Shown here: positions 9,276 to 18,092 of the stretch, one piece after another
Numbering within the stretch: the stretch's first letter is position 1
Layout of the letters: each line of letters begins with the position of its first letter
NCBI GenBank assembly: GCA_018699935.1
Contig: JABISF010000079.1
Span: 1-64,000, forward strand
Length of the DNA: 64,000 bases
Origin: Flavobacteriaceae bacterium
GTDB lineage: Bacteria; Bacteroidota; Bacteroidia; Flavobacteriales; Flavobacteriaceae
Direction of reading: 5' to 3'
Position numbers and translations under genes: made by a program
Notes under the pieces: model-generated
Database searches by the model: none
What the model saw: the letters and a program-made list of their open reading frames with translations, nothing else
Told to the model about the DNA's origin: nothing

Positions 9276-10283
9276 CTAAGTGCATCACAATCAATAATTG
9301 CAACGGTTTCCAAAGCTCTAAAAAACTATTCCGATGTGAGTCCAAAAACCAAAGCCCGTGTGTTGGAATATGTGGCGCAGGTCAATTTTAAACCCAACTT
9401 TCAAGCCTCCTATTTAAGAACTCAAAAAACGAAATTGGTCGGGGTAATTTTACCCGATATCAATCATGATTTTTTTAATAAAATTTTAAAAGGAATCATC
9501 ACCGCTGCCGAGACACAAGACTACAACGTTTTGGTTTTATGCTCCAATGAATCTTTTGAAAAGGAAGTGGAACAAATTCATGACTTGCTCCAACGAAAGG
9601 TTGACGGGATTTTTCTTTCCATTGCCAAAAACACCTATCGTTATGAACACCTGGAGGCCATCAAAGCAGCAAACGTTCCGTTGGTTTTATTCGATCGAAT
9701 TGCCAAGGTGGTGAATTCCATTCGTGTAGCCATTGACGATCAACAAGCAGCATTTATGGCAACGGAACATTTGATCCAACAGGGCTGTAAAAATATTGCG
9801 CATTTCAGAGGCGATTTAATCCCTCAAATGTCAATTGATCGCTTTTTGGGTTACAAAAGGGCGTTGGAACATTACGGGCTTCCCTTTCACAAAGAGTGGA
9901 CCTTTATCTGTGCAGAAAACAGTATAGAAAACGGTAAAATGAATGCTGAAATCCTATTGAAATCGGCACCTGAAATTGATGGCTTATTTACCATTACAGA
10001 CCTTGCTGCCGTGGGAGCCATCAGTTATTTTAAAGAACAAGGACGGCGGATCCCCAAAGATATCGCCGTGATTGGATTTAGCAATTGGGCCATTGCACCC
10101 CTAGTTACTCCCACCCTAAGCAGTGTGGAACAAAACGGCTATCTGATGGGGCTGAAAGTTGTTGAATTATTTTTTAAAGCTCTAGAAAAAAGTAATGAAA
10201 ATGAAGAACCCCCAATTTATGAATCGGCAATCATCCCTTCTCAATTGATTATTCGGGACTCTTCTTTGCGGATAAAAAACTGA
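9273..10283 (+). CDS. LacI-family transcriptional regulator lacking the first helix of its DNA-binding domain
   Basis: The protein has a nearly complete LacI/GalR architecture. The second HTH helix and hinge are present ([18 protein letters not shown], then [12 protein letters not shown]), followed by a periplasmic-binding-protein-like effector domain ([33 protein letters not shown]). The expected N-terminus (a stretch like xLKDIAKxLxIS) is absent: the frame opens with TTG directly after an in-frame TAA at 9270-9272. A different frame over 9272-9292 reads IIAKCITI, reminiscent of the missing helix but without a start codon. The 3' end overlaps queG, which runs the other way, by 35 bases. DNA binding is probably lost or altered. 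Confidence 0.8.
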   Translation: MLSASQSIIATVSKALKNYSDVSPKTKARVLEYVAQVNFKPNFQASYLRTQKTKLVGVILPDINHDFFNKILKGIITAAETQDYNVLVLCSNESFEKEVEQIHDLLQRKVDGIFLSIAKNTYRYEHLEAIKAANVPLVLFDRIAKVVNSIRVAIDDQQAAFMATEHLIQQGCKNIAHFRGDLIPQMSIDRFLGYKRALEHYGLPFHKEWTFICAENSIENGKMNAEILLKSAPEIDGLFTITDLAAVGAISYFKEQGRRIPKDIAVIGFSNWAIAPLVTPTLSSVEQNGYLMGLKVVELFFKALEKSNENEEPPIYESAIIPSQLIIRDSSLRIKN

Positions 10284-11190
10284 TGTTGCGTTGGAGTCCT
10301 TCGTATTTGGCGCGTTTTACAGCACTTTTTTGAAATAATTTTCCGAACACCTCCTCGGTCATTTCTTCCCAATCCTTTTGGGTTAAATCGAGCAGATCGG
10401 GATGGGGATCCAACTTGGGCTCTGTGTGTGGGGTGGCAAAACGATTCCAAGGACAGACGCTTTGACAGACGTCACAACCAAAGACCCATTGCTCCATCTT
10501 TGTTTGAAATTCTTCCGGAATCGCCTCTTTTAATTCTATGGTTAAATAGGAAATACATTTGCTTCCATCTATTTGGTAGGGTGCTATAAGAGCTTCTGTA
10601 GGGCAGGCGTCAATGCAAGCCGTACAACTGCCACAATGATCGGCTACCGGGAGGTCGTATTCCAATTCCAAATCAATGATGAGTTCGGCAATAAAGAAAA
10701 AAGAGCCTGCTTTTTTGGAGATCAGATTGGTGTTTTTTCCCATCCAACCCAAACCACTTTTGGCTGCCCAAGCCTTGTCCATCACCGGTGCCGAATCCAC
10801 AAAAACACGCCCCCCTACTTCCCCAATCTCTTGGTGAATAAAGGTCATCAACTGTTTGAGTTTGTCCTTAATAACCAAATGATAGTCCTGCCCATAAGCA
10901 TAGGTTGAAATTTTAGGAGCGGTTTGATCCGTCTGTACTTTATCCGTATGGTAATTCAACAAGAGCGAAACGACGCTTTTGGCACCGGGCACCAAAACTC
11001 TAGGATCCAATCGTTTGTCAAAATGATTGGCCATATAGCCCATTTTCCCGTGGTGATTTTGATTGAGCCATTGTTCCAAACGCGGTGCTTCAGCCTCTAA
11101 AAAATCGGCTTTAGAAATCCCACAGGACATAAAGCCCAAGGTTTTTGCTTGTGCTTTGATTTTTGAACTGTATTCGCTGGATTTTAACAC
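10249..11190 (-). CDS. queG: Epoxyqueuosine reductase QueG
   Basis: QueG catalyses the last step of queuosine tRNA modification, reducing epoxyqueuosine with cobalamin and two [4Fe-4S] clusters. The protein is 313 residues. It has the N-terminal domain [14 protein letters not shown] and [12 protein letters not shown], the signature [18 protein letters not shown], and two ferredoxin motifs, [15 protein letters not shown] and [11 protein letters not shown]. The start is GTG at 11190, chosen because residues 1-22 match the family N-terminus and no earlier ATG exists. ruvB ends 24 bases upstream in the same direction, suggesting co-transcription. It lacks the C-terminal HEAT-like extension of some homologues. 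Confidence 0.94.
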   Translation of the reverse strand: MLKSSEYSSKIKAQAKTLGFMSCGISKADFLEAEAPRLEQWLNQNHHGKMGYMANHFDKRLDPRVLVPGAKSVVSLLLNYHTDKVQTDQTAPKISTYAYGQDYHLVIKDKLKQLMTFIHQEIGEVGGRVFVDSAPVMDKAWAAKSGLGWMGKNTNLISKKAGSFFFIAELIIDLELEYDLPVADHCGSCTACIDACPTEALIAPYQIDGSKCISYLTIELKEAIPEEFQTKMEQWVFGCDVCQSVCPWNRFATPHTEPKLDPHPDLLDLTQKDWEEMTEEVFGKLFQKSAVKRAKYEGLQRNISFLSAKKSPE

Positions 11191-11214
11191 CTTAGGTGGT
11201 TTCGTATCAAAGGG

Positions 11215-12234
11215 TTAAAATAAGCCCTCTTGATTATTTTTAATCCTCCCTAAATGTTGATACGCTCGGGCAGTAACTTCTCTTCCTCTGGGCGTTCGCA
11301 TGATAAATCCCTGCTGAATTAAAAAAGGTTCATAGACCTCTTCTATGGTTTCGGCGTTTTCGGAAACGGCAGTAGCGAGGGTGGTTATCCCCACGGGACC
11401 GCCTTTAAATTTATCAATGAGGGTTGTTAGAATTTTGTTGTCCATTTCATCCAATCCATGGGCATCTACCTGTAGGGCTTTTAGCGCATATTGAGTAATT
11501 TTCATGTCGATGGAACCATTGCCTTTAATCTGCGCAAAATCTCTTACTCTGCGTAAAAGGGCATTGGAAATACGTGGCGTCCCACGACTTCTTCCCGCAA
11601 TCTCAATGGCGGCATCCAAATCGATGGGAACGTTGAGAATTTCCGAACTCCGCTCAACTATAGTTGCCAAAAGTTCCGTTGAATAATATTCTAGCCGATT
11701 GCTGATACCAAAACGGGCCCGCATGGGTGCCGTGAGCAATCCGGAACGTGTGGTTGCCCCCACCAAGGTAAAGGGCTCTAGGTTGATTTGAACCGATCGT
11801 GCGTTGGGCCCCGATTCAATCATGATATCTATTTTATAATCCTCCATGGCAGAATAGAGATATTCCTCTACGATGGGGCTTAAACGATGAATTTCATCAA
11901 TAAACAATATGTCTCTGGCTTGTAAATTGGTCAACAAACCCGCCAAATCTCCGGGTTTGTCCAAAACGGGTCCCGAAGTGAGTTTTATTCCTACCTGAAG
12001 TTCGTTGGCCAAAATATGCGCAAGGGTGGTTTTTCCCAAACCGGGAGGACCGTGAAAAAGGGTGTGATCCAATGCTTCATCACGTTGCTTGGCCGCTGCT
12101 ACAAAAACCTTTAAATTTTCTAAGATTGCATCCTGCCCGGCAAAATCGTCAAAATTCAGCGGTCGCAAGGCGCGATCGATGTCTTGTTCTTCGGGAGAAA
12201 AACGCTCTTTTTCAGGATCTAAATGCTCATTCAT
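11215..12234 (-). CDS. ruvB: Holliday junction branch migration ATPase RuvB
   Basis: RuvB is the hexameric AAA+ motor that drives Holliday junction migration with RuvA. The 339-residue protein has the RuvB N-terminus ([12 protein letters not shown]), Walker A GPPGLGKT at residues 62-69, Walker B/DEIH near 114-118 (LFIDEIHRL), the sensor and arginine-finger region [19 protein letters not shown], and the C-terminal winged helix ending [20 protein letters not shown]. Length and motifs are complete. It precedes queG in the same direction. Confidence 0.97.
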   Translation of the reverse strand: MNEHLDPEKERFSPEEQDIDRALRPLNFDDFAGQDAILENLKVFVAAAKQRDEALDHTLFHGPPGLGKTTLAHILANELQVGIKLTSGPVLDKPGDLAGLLTNLQARDILFIDEIHRLSPIVEEYLYSAMEDYKIDIMIESGPNARSVQINLEPFTLVGATTRSGLLTAPMRARFGISNRLEYYSTELLATIVERSSEILNVPIDLDAAIEIAGRSRGTPRISNALLRRVRDFAQIKGNGSIDMKITQYALKALQVDAHGLDEMDNKILTTLIDKFKGGPVGITTLATAVSENAETIEEVYEPFLIQQGFIMRTPRGREVTARAYQHLGRIKNNQEGLF

Positions 12235-12269
12235 CCTTTCAAAGATACTTCATTCTAAACAAAAAATGC

Positions 12270-12701
12270 TTACTTAAGAATATGTCCGTCGGAAAATTGT
12301 TTCAATTTATTGGGAGCCTCAATGCGCAGTTGTTTTCCTTTTAATTGAATCCAATTTTTTTCTTGAAAATAGGAAAAGGCACGGATTAAAGATTCCGTGG
12401 CTACGCCCACTAGATTGGCCAAATCTTCTCTTCTTAATTTCACGTCAATAAATCCAGAGGAAAGAGTTTCAAAATGCATTGGGAGTTCCATGATTATCTC
12501 TGCTACTCTTTGATGCATGTTTTTTTGTCCCATAGCAACAATCTTATCATCCGAACGTTTTCGGAATACCGTTTTGGTCTCCCAAACCCGAAATGATGAA
12601 TGTTCAAACAGAAATGCATCAGCATTAAATATTTTTAAATCAAATAAATGGCTCCAAAAAATTAGGATAACGTATGCCCATAAAAAAAACCTTATTCTCA
12701 A
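12270..12701 (-). pseudogene. Truncated Crp/Fnr family regulator (C-terminal HTH only)
   Basis: The last ~90 residues form a clear Crp-type winged helix: KNMHQRVAEIIMELP, VKLRREDLANLVGVATESLI, RAFSYFQEKNWIQLKGKQL. The preceding cyclic-nucleotide-binding domain of a normal ~220-residue Crp/Fnr protein is missing. Upstream codons run into the hairpin terminator of the oxidase operon, where the frame opens with TTG. The first in-frame ATG is at 12530 and would give an 86-residue HTH-only protein. I infer a 5'-deleted gene. A standalone HTH protein is possible but lacks an obvious promoter. Confidence 0.6.
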
Positions 12702-12720
12702 AAAGTGAATAAGGCTTTTT
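12682..12720 (-). terminator. Rho-independent terminator of the act-cta respiratory operon
   Basis: An 8-bp stem GAATAAGG/CCTTATTC (12690-12697 pairing with 12707-12714) with a 9-base loop is followed on the minus strand by a run of eight U residues (A-run 12682-12689). It lies 20 bases past the ctaD stop codon. Confidence 0.85.
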
Positions 12721-12740
12721 CGTTTATAAATAAAACTGTT

Positions 12741-14531
12741 TTAATGCTGCAGCTCCTCTTCTCCTTCTTTTAGGGGAATATGCTGTGGAATAAAATCTTC
12801 ATCATGACCTAGTTTGGAATAGTCATAGGCCCAACGGTGTACATGAGGAATTGCTCCTTCCCAGTTTCCGTGAATGTGCTTGATGGGAGCTGTCCACTCC
12901 AAAGTGTTTGATCTCCATGGATTTTGTTCGGTTTTCTTACCGTAGAACATACTGTGGATAAAGTTGTAAAGGAAAACCAATTGCGCCGCTCCAGCAATAA
13001 GTGCGAAAATCGTAATCAACACATTGATGTCCGCTAAATCGTCAAAGTAAGGGAAAGCCGTGTTGGTATAGTAACGACGGGGTAAACCGGCCATTCCAAT
13101 AAAGTGCATCGGGAAGAAAACCCCATAGGCACATACGGCGGTCACCCAAAAGTGAACATAGCCTAAGTTTTTATTCAACATACGTCCAAACATTTTGGGG
13201 AACCAGTGATAAACTCCTGCAAAGAGGCCATATAGGGCAGAAATACCCATAACCAAGTGGAAGTGTGCCACAACAAAATAGGTGTCGTGAACGTTGATGT
13301 CCAACGTACTGTCTCCTAAAATAATTCCGGTCAATCCTCCTGTAATGAATGTAGAAACCAAACCGATGGAAAACAACATGGCAGGGTTGAGTTGCAAATT
13401 CCCTTTCCACAGGGTGGTGATGTAGTTAAAAGCTTTTACTGCCGAAGGAATCGCAATCAAAAGGGTGGTAAAAGTAAATACAGAACCTAAGAAAGGATTC
13501 ATTCCAGAGATAAACATATGGTGTCCCCATACAATGGTGGACAAAAATGCAATCGCCAGAATTGAGGCAACCATGGCTCGATATCCAAAAATGGGTTTCC
13601 GCGCATGGGTTGCAATAACTTCAGAAGTAATTCCTAAAGCCGGTAAAAGTACGATGTACACCTCTGGGTGCCCGAGGAACCAAAACAAGTGTTCGTAGAG
13701 TACGGGAGATCCACCTTGGTAGTGCAATACTTCACCTTGAATGAAAATATCGGACAAGAAGAAAGAAGTACCAAAACTACGATCCATGATCAACAACAAG
13801 GCTGCGGATAATAGCACGGGGAAAGAAACCACCCCAATAATAGCCGTTACAAAAAACGCCCAAATGGTTAATGGCAAACGAGTCATACTCATCCCTTTGG
13901 TTCTGAGGTTGATGACCGTAACGATATAATTCAATGATCCCAAAAGTGAAGAAGCAATGAAAATAGCCATAGAAACCAACCACAAGGTCATTCCGGTTCC
14001 AGAACCGGGTTGTGCTTGCGGTAATGCACTCAAAGGGGGATAGATGGTCCAACCTGCCGCTGCGGGTCCTGCCTCTACAAAAAGAGAAATCACCATGATG
14101 ACACTGGAAAGGAAAAACAACCAAAAAGAGATCATGTTCAATAGTCCAGAAGCCATATCACGAGCACCAATCTGCAATGGAATCAAGAGGTTACTAAAGG
14201 TTCCACTCAATCCGGCGGTGAGTACAAAAAAGACCATAATGGTACCGTGAATGGTTACCAATGCCAAATAAACATTGGGATCCATGACACCGTTGGGTGC
14301 CCATTTTCCCAGAAGGACTTCGAAAATCCCAAAAGGTTGCTCCGGCCAAGCCAGTTGTAAACGGAATAAAAGCGACATCGCAATTCCGATAATTCCCATG
14401 AAAAGACCTGTAATTAAATACTGTTTAGAGATCATTTTATGATCCTGACTAAAAATGTATTTCGTTACAAAGGTTTCTTTGTGATGATGTCCGTGATCCT
14501 CCTCGTGTTCGTGCGCTACTGCTGTTGACAT
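12741..14531 (-). CDS. ctaD: Cytochrome c oxidase subunit I
   Basis: This is the catalytic haem-copper subunit that reduces O2 to water and pumps protons. The 596-residue polytopic protein carries the family landmarks: FWFLGHPEVYIVLLPALG (Cu-B His and the cross-linked Tyr), WGHHMF (Cu-B His pair), and NVHDTYFVVAHFHLVMG (haem ligands). The N-terminus is His-rich, with six His in the first 17 residues (AHEHEEDHGHHHKE), facing the cytoplasm. It is the last gene of the ACIII-oxidase cluster, 23 bases after ctaC, and is followed by a strong terminator. Confidence 0.97.
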   Translation of the reverse strand: MSTAVAHEHEEDHGHHHKETFVTKYIFSQDHKMISKQYLITGLFMGIIGIAMSLLFRLQLAWPEQPFGIFEVLLGKWAPNGVMDPNVYLALVTIHGTIMVFFVLTAGLSGTFSNLLIPLQIGARDMASGLLNMISFWLFFLSSVIMVISLFVEAGPAAAGWTIYPPLSALPQAQPGSGTGMTLWLVSMAIFIASSLLGSLNYIVTVINLRTKGMSMTRLPLTIWAFFVTAIIGVVSFPVLLSAALLLIMDRSFGTSFFLSDIFIQGEVLHYQGGSPVLYEHLFWFLGHPEVYIVLLPALGITSEVIATHARKPIFGYRAMVASILAIAFLSTIVWGHHMFISGMNPFLGSVFTFTTLLIAIPSAVKAFNYITTLWKGNLQLNPAMLFSIGLVSTFITGGLTGIILGDSTLDINVHDTYFVVAHFHLVMGISALYGLFAGVYHWFPKMFGRMLNKNLGYVHFWVTAVCAYGVFFPMHFIGMAGLPRRYYTNTAFPYFDDLADINVLITIFALIAGAAQLVFLYNFIHSMFYGKKTEQNPWRSNTLEWTAPIKHIHGNWEGAIPHVHRWAYDYSKLGHDEDFIPQHIPLKEGEEELQH

Positions 14532-14554
14532 ATCTTAAATTTAATAATTATTAG

Positions 14555-15619
14555 TTATTGAATAACCTCAACAAAGGTTTGTTGTTCTGCCATCCATTTT
14601 TCAAATGCTTCGGGTTCTTCTACAATAATCTTCATCTGCATATTGTAATGCGATGCACCACATATTTTATTGCAAAGTAATAAATAATCAAAAGAATAAG
14701 GTTCGAGTGCTTCTTCGCCATTGGCAACAAGTGCTTTACTATTTTCTACTCGAATAGCATTAATCTTCTTGACCTTTGCAATCATATCCGGAGTTTGACG
14801 CATTTGCGCTGTTGTCAAATTAGGCGTAAAGGCAAATTCCGTAATCATTCCGGGCACACAATTCATTTGTGCTCTAAAATGGGGCATATAGGCCGAGTGC
14901 AATACATCTTGCGAACGCATTTTAAAAATGACTTCTCGCCCTACAGGCAAATGCAGCTCCTGAACGACCACATCATCCAAACCATTTGGATCAGTCGCAT
15001 CGATACCTACTAAATTTTTTCCTTCAAAATCTTGTAAAAAACGGACATTGGCATCTCCCAAAACACCATCTTCTCCGGCATATCTGGCTTTCCAATTGAA
15101 CTGCTGTGCGTATAGCTCAACTACGAGGGCATCTTCATTTTCCTCAACGGTCATGATGTCCGTCCAAGTGTATAAACCATAGAGAATTAATCCCGCAAGC
15201 ACGATGACAGGAATTACAGTCCACAGCATCTCCAGCTTGTCGTTATCGGCATAGAAAAGTGCTTTTTTCCCTTTTTCGCCACGGTATTTATAGGAGAAAT
15301 AATGTAATAACGCTTGGGTAATGGTTTGTACAAAAAAGATAATAGCAAAGGATATCCACATCAAATTGTCATAATCACCACCGTGCTCTGAAGCTGCGTC
15401 CGGAAGCAATACATCGCTATATGCCCAAAAGGAAAAAATGGTAATGCCATAAATAAAAATCAAAAAGGCAAACATCAGTTTTCCATTCAAGTTGTTATCC
15501 TTGTCGGTAGCCACTTGGGTATTGGGAGTCTTAGCCTGAGAAAGTTCAAAAATCTTTGAAATCTGCCAAATTGCAATGGCCACTAAAACTAAAACCGTAA
15601 ATATCAATAAGGTCGTCAT
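14555..15619 (-). CDS. ctaC: Cytochrome c oxidase subunit II
   Basis: Subunit II accepts electrons at the Cu-A centre and passes them to subunit I. The 354-residue protein has an N-terminal membrane segment, two further hairpin helices (about residues 48-72 and 90-108, then a helix at WTVIPVIVLAGLILYGLY) and a periplasmic cupredoxin domain. Cu-A ligands are visible: His in SQDVLHSAYMPHF and the set in LLLCNKICGASHYNMQM. There is no C-terminal haem c domain, so cytochrome c function must come from another protein, possibly ActE or ActA of the adjoining complex. Confidence 0.95.
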   Translation of the reverse strand: MTTLLIFTVLVLVAIAIWQISKIFELSQAKTPNTQVATDKDNNLNGKLMFAFLIFIYGITIFSFWAYSDVLLPDAASEHGGDYDNLMWISFAIIFFVQTITQALLHYFSYKYRGEKGKKALFYADNDKLEMLWTVIPVIVLAGLILYGLYTWTDIMTVEENEDALVVELYAQQFNWKARYAGEDGVLGDANVRFLQDFEGKNLVGIDATDPNGLDDVVVQELHLPVGREVIFKMRSQDVLHSAYMPHFRAQMNCVPGMITEFAFTPNLTTAQMRQTPDMIAKVKKINAIRVENSKALVANGEEALEPYSFDYLLLCNKICGASHYNMQMKIIVEEPEAFEKWMAEQQTFVEVIQ

Positions 15620-15641
15620 CTATTGCTTCTGTTATATATTA

Positions 15642-17000
15642 TTAATAATGAAAACGTTCACTTTCACCCATATAAGGATCTCCTTTTGCCAATAACGGTG
15701 CTTTGGTTAGTTCCGTAAATACAATGAATAAGAACAACCCAAGGAAGAATAAAAAGCCTCCAATTTCAGCCACACCGATAAACCATTGGTCTCCAACGGC
15801 TGAGGGCATAATCATGTTAAACACATCCATATAATGTCCCAAAACGATAACAATACCGGCCATCACTATAAAATAGTTGATGCGTTTGTAATCACTGTTC
15901 ATCAAAACTAATATTGGGAAAATAAAATTCATCACAAGCATCCCAAAGAAGGGAAGGTTGTAATCTTCAATTCGCGTGATAAAATAAGTTACTTCTTCCG
16001 GTATGTTGGAATACCAAATCAACATAAACTGTGAGAACCACAAATAGGTCCAAAAAATGCTGATCCCAAACATAAACTTACCCAAATCATGAATATGGCT
16101 GTCGTTGACAAATTCCAAATAACCTTTGGATTTGAGGTAAATGGTGACCAACGCAATAACGGTAATTCCGGTAACGAACATGCTGGCAAATACATACCAT
16201 CCAAAAAGCGTGCTGAACCAATGGGGGTCGATAGACATCACCCAATCCCAAGACATGATTGATTCCGTAACAATATAAAATACTAAAAACGCAGCCGAAA
16301 TTCGAAAGTTTTTTTTGTGATTCGAGATGTCAGTAGCCTCGTCTTGAGCCAGGGAGAATTTTCTTGAAAAATAACGGTACAAGCTCCAACCTGTGAGGAA
16401 AATGAACGCGCGTATCATGAAAAAAGGGAGGTTTAAAAAGCCTGTTTTTCCGGCAATCAAAGGATCGTGCGCCACAACTTCGGGATCCATCCAAATAAAG
16501 AGGTGGTTAAAATGAAATCCTGACAGAGCCAAAATAACAATAACAATCAATCCACCAGGAAGTAGATAGGCCGTAATACCTTCCATGACCCGGTAGAGTA
16601 CGGGCGACCAACCGGCTTGGGCTGCTCGCTGAATGGCGTAAAAAGCCAAAACTCCAAGGGAGATCATAAAAAAGAAAAATGCTGCTACATACAAGGCTGC
16701 CCAAGGTTTGTTGCTAAGCTGATGATACAAGTGCTCATCGTGGCTGGCATCGTCGTGGGCGCTTTCCTGTGAGGCTGCTGCATGATCTTCAGTGGCATGC
16801 GCATCGGTGGTCGCATGAGCTTCTGCCGGTGCAGCACTGTGTTCGTTACCATGACCGTCGCCATGAGCATCCGCCACCATGGCTTTTGCTTCTTCAACAG
16901 AGTGGGGGGCGGTTAAAAAACCGTAAGTAAGCCCTAGGAAACCTACCACCATAAGGGTGATTGCGAAAATTCTGAGTTTATTTGGAAAGGTATACATCAT
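15642..17000 (-). CDS. actF: Alternative complex III subunit ActF (quinol:cytochrome c oxidoreductase membrane subunit)
   Basis: ActF is one of the two large membrane subunits of alternative complex III, related to NrfD/PsrC. The 452-residue protein has a first helix at about residues 10-30, then an unusual hydrophilic linker (residues 34-95) rich in His, Ala, Glu and Asp with ten His between 46 and 93, then about nine more helices. The start is the first or second Met of MMYTFPNK. The gene sits between actE and ctaC. The linker could bind metal or simply be a flexible insert; its function is not known. Confidence 0.9.
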   Translation of the reverse strand: MMYTFPNKLRIFAITLMVVGFLGLTYGFLTAPHSVEEAKAMVADAHGDGHGNEHSAAPAEAHATTDAHATEDHAAASQESAHDDASHDEHLYHQLSNKPWAALYVAAFFFFMISLGVLAFYAIQRAAQAGWSPVLYRVMEGITAYLLPGGLIVIVILALSGFHFNHLFIWMDPEVVAHDPLIAGKTGFLNLPFFMIRAFIFLTGWSLYRYFSRKFSLAQDEATDISNHKKNFRISAAFLVFYIVTESIMSWDWVMSIDPHWFSTLFGWYVFASMFVTGITVIALVTIYLKSKGYLEFVNDSHIHDLGKFMFGISIFWTYLWFSQFMLIWYSNIPEEVTYFITRIEDYNLPFFGMLVMNFIFPILVLMNSDYKRINYFIVMAGIVIVLGHYMDVFNMIMPSAVGDQWFIGVAEIGGFLFFLGLFLFIVFTELTKAPLLAKGDPYMGESERFHY

Positions 17001-17015
17001 TCGATTTCCTTAATA

Positions 17016-17564
17016 TTATTTAACTAGATTACTTCTCAACGCCATGACGTGTTGTGCAATTTGCCAACGTTCTTCGGCATTCACTTGTCCGGCATGAGAG
17101 CCCATTGCATTTTTACCGTACATCAAAACATGATAAATGCTTCCGGGAGTAATTTCTCTATCTGCATAGCTGGGAACTCCCAAGAATTTTTCACGTGTCA
17201 TTAAAATCCCTTGACCATCGCCTTTAGCGCCATGACAAACGGTACAGTAGATATCGTACAATACTTTTCCGTTAGCTTTATGCGCTGCTGTTTCCGCTAT
17301 AGGGGATACCGCATTGGCTTTGGCCGCTTCATAGCCTTCATTAGTGTCGGGATAATCATATGGTTGCCATCCTCGAGCAATACTTCCTACAGCAGGAATT
17401 TGAGCTTCTATACCATTGGCAAAAGCATCGGAATCCGCATAAGTTTCATAGCCTATAGGCTCATACATATTAGGGAAATATTGATAGTTGGGTGCCGAAG
17501 GATTAAAGCATGACTGCATGGCGAGTACCAATAACATTCCCAATAAAAAGGTAACTTTTTTCAT
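17016..17564 (-). CDS. actE: Alternative complex III subunit ActE (mono-haem cytochrome c lipoprotein)
   Basis: A 182-residue lipoprotein with signal peptide MKKVTFLLGMLLVLAMQS-C. One haem-binding motif, CTVCH, lies in VLYDIYCTVCHGAKGDGQG, and a distal Met ligand is probably in HVLMYGKNAMGSHA. It is the periplasmic electron carrier of ACIII that hands electrons toward the oxidase. It lies directly after actD, whose stop codon adjoins its start, and 15 bases before actF. Confidence 0.93.
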   Translation of the reverse strand: MKKVTFLLGMLLVLAMQSCFNPSAPNYQYFPNMYEPIGYETYADSDAFANGIEAQIPAVGSIARGWQPYDYPDTNEGYEAAKANAVSPIAETAAHKANGKVLYDIYCTVCHGAKGDGQGILMTREKFLGVPSYADREITPGSIYHVLMYGKNAMGSHAGQVNAEERWQIAQHVMALRSNLVK

Positions 17565-18092
17565 TTATTCTGACTTTTCAACAACGGTTATATCAATCGC
17601 TCCCGATTTTTTTAAAAGACTGGTCAACGCTTTTTCATTGTCATGAACCGTAATGGCTACTAAAAATTTATCATCCGTAGTTAAGGGATTTGGATTTTCG
17701 GCTTTCTTAAACGGCCATAGTTTACTGCGCATATAAAAGGTAATCACCATTAGGTGGGCTGCAAAAAATACAGTCATTTCAAACATGATTGGAACAAAAG
17801 CGGGCATGTTTTCCAAATAAGAAAAACTGGGCTTTCCTCCAATGTTTTGCGGCCAATCTTCGATCATGATGAAATTCATCATGGTGATGGCAACCGCCAA
17901 ACCAATACAACCGTAGATAAAAGCCATAATGGCGATTCGGGTATCGGCAAGACCCAGAGCCTTGTCCAGTCCGTGGACAGGAAAAGGGGTATAGACTTCA
18001 TCAATTTCATGCTTTTCGGCACGAATTGTTTTGACTGCGCTCAAAAGCACGTCGTCATCGTCGTAAAGTGCGTGGACTACTTGATCACTCAT
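17565..18092 (-). CDS. actD: Alternative complex III subunit ActD (DUF3341)
   Basis: A 175-residue protein with two hydrophobic helices (about residues 51-75, IAIMAFIYGCIGLAVAITMM, and 98-122) and cytoplasmic N- and C-terminal regions. The hydrophilic N-terminus (HALYDDDDVLLSAVKTIRA, EVYTPFPVHGLD) is characteristic of DUF3341. The start overlaps the actC stop by 4 bases (ATGA), giving translational coupling. The catalytic role is structural or unknown. Confidence 0.92.
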   Translation of the reverse strand: MSDQVVHALYDDDDVLLSAVKTIRAEKHEIDEVYTPFPVHGLDKALGLADTRIAIMAFIYGCIGLAVAITMMNFIMIEDWPQNIGGKPSFSYLENMPAFVPIMFEMTVFFAAHLMVITFYMRSKLWPFKKAENPNPLTTDDKFLVAITVHDNEKALTSLLKKSGAIDITVVEKSE

